Assembly: GCF_017571495.1 (NCBI RefSeq)
Contig: NZ_JAGETZ010000006.1
Span: forward strand, 242,141-306,140
DNA length: 64,000 nt
Direction of reading: 5' to 3'
Source of the DNA: Hymenobacter negativus
Lineage (GTDB): Bacteria; Bacteroidota; Bacteroidia; Cytophagales; Hymenobacteraceae
The position numbers and the translations under genes are program-made. Shown piece by piece: positions 60,461 through 64,000 of the stretch (the stretch's first letter is position 1; every line of letters begins with the position of its first letter). The notes below the pieces were generated by a model. The model saw only the letters and a program-made list of their open reading frames with translations. It did not search any database and had not been told where the DNA came from.

Positions 60461-61171
60461 ATGGCAGCTCCCTACCACGACCTTTACACCAACCATTTCG
60501 CCAACATCCGGTGCAGCCGGGCCACGTTCCTGGGCTTTCTCAGCTACACCGTGACGGCCACCGCTGCCAGCGCCAACCCCGCCGTGCAGGCCCTGAGTGC
60601 CGGCCTGCATGCCGCTGCCGGCGCCCTCGGCACCAGCGTGGTGGCCCGCGAAGGCCAGGACGGCACGAGCCAGACCCTCACCCGTTCCCGCAAGGACGTG
60701 CTGCGGGCCATGCGCGTGTTTGTGCAGGACACCAACGCCCTGAGCCTCGTGCCCACCTACCGCCAGCAGCCCGAAACCCTGAAACAGCTGCTGCCCCAGG
60801 GCCTCATGCACCTCACCAAAGCCAGCGCCACCGACTTCCCGGTGCGTTTCGAAGCCTTCGCCCAAACCCTCACCGCCCACAAGGCCGACCTCGGCACCGC
60901 CGTGGGCGTGAAGGCCACCGCCCTCCTCACCGAGCTGGCCGCCGCCACCGCCGCCAAAGATGCCGGCCTGAAAGTGGCCAAGGAAACCATTGGCGCATTG
61001 GGCGGACAGTGGACGCAGGCCTGCCAGCTGCTGTGGCAGGTGCACTGCACGGCCCTGGCTGCCTTCTGGGAGCACCCGGAGCAGGCCGAAATCTACTTCA
61101 ACTACGGCTTGCTACCCCGCCGCAATGTGAAGAAGACAGATGCCGACGGCGATACCTCTACTCAGCCCTAG
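60461..61171 (+). CDS. Protein of unknown function, 236 residues
   Basis: Ala/Thr-rich, mostly helical, no signal peptide or membrane segment. Start MAAPYHDLYTNHFANIRCS; middle TLTRSRKDVLRAMRVFVQDTNALSLVPTYR; end with a conserved-looking EIYFNYGLLPRRNVKKTD. The pattern suggests a four-helix-like bundle or structural protein, but I do not recognise it. It follows the large barrel gene by 80 bp on the same strand and precedes an area of palindromes; whether it is co-expressed with the barrel is unclear. Confidence 0.7.
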   Translation: MAAPYHDLYTNHFANIRCSRATFLGFLSYTVTATAASANPAVQALSAGLHAAAGALGTSVVAREGQDGTSQTLTRSRKDVLRAMRVFVQDTNALSLVPTYRQQPETLKQLLPQGLMHLTKASATDFPVRFEAFAQTLTAHKADLGTAVGVKATALLTELAAATAAKDAGLKVAKETIGALGGQWTQACQLLWQVHCTALAAFWEHPEQAEIYFNYGLLPRRNVKKTDADGDTSTQP

Positions 61172-61174
61172 CCG

Positions 61175-61385
61175 GAAAACCGTCGCAATACAGTGCGATG
61201 GGGTACATCAGTGTGGCGAAGGCCGTCGCAATACGTTGCGATGCCCTTCGCCACACTGCTTACATGGCCCGCGCATCGTTGCGGTGCCCTTCGCCAGTGT
61301 GGTGAGGCGGCCTGCACGCTTGTGTAAGCCATGTTGTCACACCTCCCATGCCCATTGCAATAGGGTGCGATGGTAGACACCACAC
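61175..61385. repeat. Nested palindromes with repeated GCAATAnnnTGCGATG core
   Basis: The core GCAATA...TGCGATG or a variant occurs at about 61184, 61227 and 61354, with a partial at 61271. The second sits as the perfect 16-bp palindrome TCGCAATACGTTGCGA (61226-61241) in the loop of a 14-bp stem (61209-61222 with 61245-61258, CAGTGTGGCGAAGG). No gene is visible. Possible roles: REP-like element, RNA hairpin or a degraded array. Confidence 0.6.
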
Positions 61386-61472
61386 TTACTTCTTGCTGCC
61401 CAAAGCCTCCGCCGCCTCAGCGGCCTTGTCGTTTTTGTTTAGGTACGCGCCCGCCTGCTGACGGACGCGTAC
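61386..61472 (-). pseudogene. C-terminal remnant of a lost gene
   Basis: On the minus strand a frame from the stop at 61386-61388 back to 61472 reads RQQAGAYLNKNDKAAEAAEA followed by LGSKK, a plausible helical C-terminus, and is closed by TAG at 61473-61475. It has no start or body. The codon use (GCC, GCT, GCG, CAG) suits the host. Its 5' end lies in the hairpin at 61433-61482, so the rest was probably deleted. Confidence 0.4.
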
Positions 61473-61482
61473 CTAAACAAAA
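61433..61482. repeat. Perfect 17-bp inverted repeat at the remnant's 5' side
   Basis: TTTTGTTTAGGTACGCG (61433-61449) and its exact complement (61466-61482) around a 16-base loop. One arm is inside the remnant coding sequence. It could be a terminator or the scar of an inverted duplication. Confidence 0.7.
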
Positions 61483-61523
61483 GGGTATCTATAAATGACC
61501 GTTTAGATAAACTCGCTGTCAGT

Positions 61524-61904
61524 TTAGCCAACCATACCACTACTGCCAAGCCCGATGGAGACAAGAGAGAGGAACAGGACAAAAAGGAACGCGGCGAGCA
61601 AGCAGGGCAGGGCGAACCACCAGGGGATGGGCGATGGATTAAATAACGCCCTTATCGAAAGCCACAGCGAGGCAAGCACCAGGGCGATAAATTCGTAGAG
61701 TAAAGCAAATCCCAAAAGGGGCAGGTCATCCAACAGGGTACGCGGCATGCACCAAATGGCTAGCGCCAGCACCCCAGCCCCCCCGACCACGCCGTAGTAC
61801 TGGACGGCGGCGCCACCGCGTCGGGACAGGCTGTGCACAGCCCAAACAGTGGGCAGCAACACAGCTGCGAACAAGGCCGGCTTATAAAAAGTGGTGGCAA
61901 TCAT
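61524..61904 (-). CDS. Small integral membrane protein of unknown function
   Basis: 126 residues with about four hydrophobic segments (ALFAAVLLPTVWAVHSL, YYGVVGGAGVLALAIWCMP, FALLYEFIALVLASLWLSI, WWFALPCLLAAFLFVLFLSLVSIGLG). No charged motif or signal. It sits alone among small unknown genes; TATGTTTG on the minus strand near 62011-62018 could be a -7 box with a ~100-bp leader. Coding status rests on the clean hydrophobic pattern. Confidence 0.55.
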   Translation of the reverse strand: MIATTFYKPALFAAVLLPTVWAVHSLSRRGGAAVQYYGVVGGAGVLALAIWCMPRTLLDDLPLLGFALLYEFIALVLASLWLSIRALFNPSPIPWWFALPCLLAAFLFVLFLSLVSIGLGSSGMVG

Positions 61905-62069
61905 GTGTTAAAAGCGGATTGGCACACTCGAACATGACACGTAGCAGGGCACCGCCCTGGCATATAAAATGGATGCACGGCCCATTAGGAAAAGCCCTTA
62001 ATAGCGTGGGCAAACATACCCTCGTTAAAACCACTGTTTGGCTGAACAGCCCAGTAATGGGGATGGGTG

Positions 62070-62318
62070 CTACACGAAGTCGTTCCACGGCTCCGTTTCC
62101 ACGTTGTCGATGAAGACTTGTGGATAGTCGAACTCACCCATGGGAAAAATCTGGACATCTCCATCGGCGTACACGGCCAGATGATAGGAGCCTTGCAGAG
62201 AAGCAGGTTGACGCAACTGCAATTCCTCCCCTTTGCGCAGGTAAAATACCTCGGCCCACGGTTCGAGTTGGACCGTGAGCTTGTAGCGGTCTTGGTTCTT
62301 TAACGTGAAGACGTGCAT
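62070..62318 (-). CDS. Small hypothetical protein, 82 residues
   Basis: MHVFTLKNQDRYKLTVQLEP, then EVFYLRKGEELQLRQPASLQGSYHLAVYADGDVQIF and an acidic end with VETEPWNDFV. It looks like a small beta protein with no signal or membrane segment. Residue use and strand alternation are convincing for a real gene. I do not recognise it; it lies in a row of short unknown genes. Confidence 0.55.
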   Translation of the reverse strand: MHVFTLKNQDRYKLTVQLEPWAEVFYLRKGEELQLRQPASLQGSYHLAVYADGDVQIFPMGEFDYPQVFIDNVETEPWNDFV

Positions 62319-62632
62319 GTCGACTAGGGAAGTGGATTTGCGAACAGGTACAATATTGCGCTCGTTATTCTAAACAAAGCAGTTTTACTTTCGGACCGTT
62401 TTCCTGAACAGCTGATGCAATGGTAAGCTCTAGGCTTTTGGTACGTGAGAATGAATAAGATTCTTCTCGCACAAGAAATGAAAAGTCCTTTCTTTGACCT
62501 CTATATAGTTAATGGTCAAGCGATATAGATAAGCAACAGGATGGTAGTCGCGCCTAATCCCGCGTAAAATAAGGTTGGGCGTGACAGGCGCAACGCGTAC
62601 GTTCGCTGTTCCGCATTCCTTTTCGGACGACC
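62319..62632. other. 314-bp gap with a degenerate copy of the 3'-kb direct repeat
   Basis: No convincing gene. ACCGTTTTCCTGAAC (62395-62409), preceded at 62361 by GCTCGTTATTCTAAAC-like sequence, resembles the direct repeats at 63234 and 63907 with an insertion between the two halves. The rest shows nothing I can name. Confidence 0.4.
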
Positions 62633-63232
62633 ATGAAACATGCCCTGTACCTTGCGTTTGGTAGTTTGGCCACGCTGCTGGTTGGGTGCGCAATACGCGA
62701 CCCGTTTCCAAAGCCCACGCCAACACAGGAGCCCCGCTTGGTGCTGCCGGCGGTGACGGCTGTGGGAGCCAATACCTTAGGCTTCGAAATTGATGGGCGC
62801 GTGTGGGTCAACTATGGCCGGAGCTGCTACCTCTTCAGCGGCTGCTACGACAACGTGTTGCAGGCACAATCCGGCACCCGCCGCGGCGTGCGCTCCCTTA
62901 CCGTTTCCGCCGACTTGCTGACGCCTCAGCACCAAGAAAGTTTTGACTTGCACATTGACACCTTACGGGGGCCCGGAACGTATCCGGCAGGCCCGCCTTT
63001 TGTCCCCCTGCCGCCCGGAACCGCCGGCATCGGCGCCAACGGCATCCACCTGGCTGATGCCCGCTTCAACCGGGCGTACGTGAGTCGCGCCAATGCCACG
63101 CGCATAGTACTCACCCGCGTCGATACCGTTCGCCATATCGTCTCCGGCACCTTCGAAGGGCAACTCGAAGATGGCTTCAACCCCGGGACCTTCGCCACGA
63201 TTCGAAACGGCCGGTTTGATGTAACATATTAA
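62633..63232 (+). CDS. Lipoprotein of unknown function
   Basis: 199 residues; lipobox in LATLLVGC (Cys19), followed by a Pro/Thr linker. The mature part has GANTLGFEIDGRVWVNYGR and a C-terminal half ILTRVDTVRHIVSGTFEGQLEDGFNPGTF-like, ending GRFDVTY. This matches a pattern of Bacteroidetes lipoproteins (DUF6252-like) with one beta-sandwich, possibly for surface binding. Two Cys (SCYLFSGCY) may form a disulfide. Followed directly by a direct repeat. Confidence 0.75.
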   Translation: MKHALYLAFGSLATLLVGCAIRDPFPKPTPTQEPRLVLPAVTAVGANTLGFEIDGRVWVNYGRSCYLFSGCYDNVLQAQSGTRRGVRSLTVSADLLTPQHQESFDLHIDTLRGPGTYPAGPPFVPLPPGTAGIGANGIHLADARFNRAYVSRANATRIVLTRVDTVRHIVSGTFEGQLEDGFNPGTFATIRNGRFDVTY

Positions 63233-63233
63233 T

Positions 63234-63265
63234 GCTCGGTAATTTAGACGACCGTTTTCGTGAAC
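63234..63265 (+). repeat. 32-bp direct repeat, left copy
   Basis: GCTCGGTAATTTAGACG... to GTTTTCGTGAAC; the same 32 bases with one change recur at 63907-63938, 673 bp away. The pair flanks the gene at 63281-63865. Confidence 0.75.
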
Positions 63266-63280
63266 TGCGCAGGAATTTGC

Positions 63281-63865
63281 TTACCCTGTCCAGCCGCTTA
63301 GGCAATCGACTAAGAAAGAGCCGGTGGGTTGCTCCCACCACGGCACTTCGCTGGCCCGGCCCTTCACATTCAGCGAAGACAATACCGCCCGCGCATCCGG
63401 GGGCACGTCCAGCAGCGCGAAGGAGAGCCGCTGGCCTGGTAGAGCAATCGTCACCACATGGCCCCAGGTCAGCAACTGCGCGGGCCGGTTTCCCACTGCG
63501 GCGTAGTTGAGCTGCAACGCGACCAGGTGGTGGTTGGGCAGGGTCCATTCGGATTCGGGAAGGCGCAGCGTAAAGGTTTCGCGACGGAAGGTGATTTCCC
63601 CGGCCCGCCGTCGCGCGCAAGCTGAGGCTAGGCCGCTGAGCAGCGCCGTCCCCAGACCGAGGAGCACCAGCCCCCCGCCAAGAAAGAAAGTGCGCACTGC
63701 CACCTCCTGGTTACCCACACAGGCAAAGGCCACGAAGGCCAGGAGTGCCAGCAGGAGCAGCACGTTGGTGAAGGCAGGTTGGTAAGAGAACCAATCGCGG
63801 CGCACCGCCGTGACGTGCAGGGCGACGAGGGACTCTTTTTCCAAGGCAACTCGTGCGGGCTTCAT
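63281..63865 (-). CDS. Membrane protein of unknown function flanked by direct repeats
   Basis: 194 residues from the ATG at 63865; an upstream ATG at 63904 overlaps the start of the right repeat region. Two helices (AFTNVLLLLALLAFVAFACV, FFLGGGLVLLGLGTALLSGL) are followed by a cytosolic beta-like domain (RAGEITFRRETFTLRLPESEW, GHVVTIALPGQRLSFALLDV) ending GSFLVDCLSGWTG. The shape recalls PH-like or YcxB-like membrane proteins, not certain. It is bracketed by 32-bp direct repeats and runs opposite to the lipoprotein gene. Confidence 0.6.
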   Translation of the reverse strand: MKPARVALEKESLVALHVTAVRRDWFSYQPAFTNVLLLLALLAFVAFACVGNQEVAVRTFFLGGGLVLLGLGTALLSGLASACARRRAGEITFRRETFTLRLPESEWTLPNHHLVALQLNYAAVGNRPAQLLTWGHVVTIALPGQRLSFALLDVPPDARAVLSSLNVKGRASEVPWWEQPTGSFLVDCLSGWTG

Positions 63866-63906
63866 GAAGACGAAAGTAAGTAACGGGGCCTTTGGTAAAG
63901 CCAATG

Positions 63907-63938
63907 GCTCGGTAATTTAGACCACCGTTTTCGTGAAC
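63907..63938 (+). repeat. 32-bp direct repeat, right copy
   Basis: Same as 63234-63265 except C for G in the ACCACC/ACGACC part. The flanking bases differ after the repeat. Confidence 0.75.
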
Positions 63939-64000
63939 GGGCGCCAAGATTGATTTTAGGTCACGCAGGAAGTGCGAAGTGAGCTACCCACCACGAGCGT

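Noticed and set aside
61175..61385. CRISPR-like array
   Set aside because: Core spacing is irregular, repeats are imperfect and palindromic, and no cas gene is in the window.
62430..62726. 98-codon minus frame overlapping the lipoprotein start
   Set aside because: It crosses the lipoprotein signal peptide on the other strand and shows no protein-like pattern.

Overview
The window looks like chromosomal DNA of a high-GC Bacteroidota, most likely Hymenobacter or a close relative (Cytophagales). This rests on Bacteroidetes-type -7 boxes (TAnnTTTG) in front of several genes, a TssD-type T6SS tube protein, a FadL/PorV-like barrel, OmpA-PD40 and DPP4 proteins, and long hairpin repeats between genes. 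The genus is an inference. I saw no rRNA, tRNA, CRISPR array, prophage or complete insertion sequence.

Layout. 1-1125: tail of a T6SS cargo locus (TssD, zincin-like toxin piece, start of a HEAT-repeat gene). 1.3-9.6 kb: sixA, ppk1, a barrel, hflX, a small cytochrome c, a GT4 glycosyltransferase and an MFS carrier. 9.9-15.9 kb: a large hybrid histidine kinase, an alpha/beta hydrolase and a molybdopterin cluster (moaA against moaD-moaE). 16.1-23.5 kb: hemA, an EamA exporter, an LpxR-like barrel, a REP-transposase-like protein, a PAS kinase and an amino-acid permease. 24.2-27.5 kb: four tandem paralogues with an N-terminal Cys motif, a membrane segment and an outer beta domain. 27.6-37.9 kb: a lipocalin/CrtC-like lipoprotein, histidine kinase, dus, CPBP protease, cdsA, gdhA, psd, and a glutathionylspermidine-synthase-like/YgiB-like pair. 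37.9-44.6 kb: a GAF methionine-sulfoxide reductase, a tight three-gene operon (J-domain pseudokinase, vWA protein, divergent adenylosuccinate synthetase), ribD, prmC and oxyR. 44.9-58.1 kb: katA, DPP4, a lipoprotein, a FadL-like barrel, a Gly/Tyr-rich lipoprotein, proS, a small secreted protein and an OmpA-PD40 protein. 58.3-64 kb: a large barrel and an accessory stretch of short unknown genes, hairpins, a gene remnant and direct repeats.

Functional groupings. moaADE make molybdopterin; cdsA and psd belong to phosphatidylethanolamine synthesis; OxyR (with C199/C208) faces katA; sixA and ppk1 are phosphate-related neighbours. The most promising undescribed items are the triad at 38493-41537 and the four-paralogue array at 24167-27522. 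Next is a family of inverted repeats that fills the gaps between convergent genes exactly from stop codon to stop codon.
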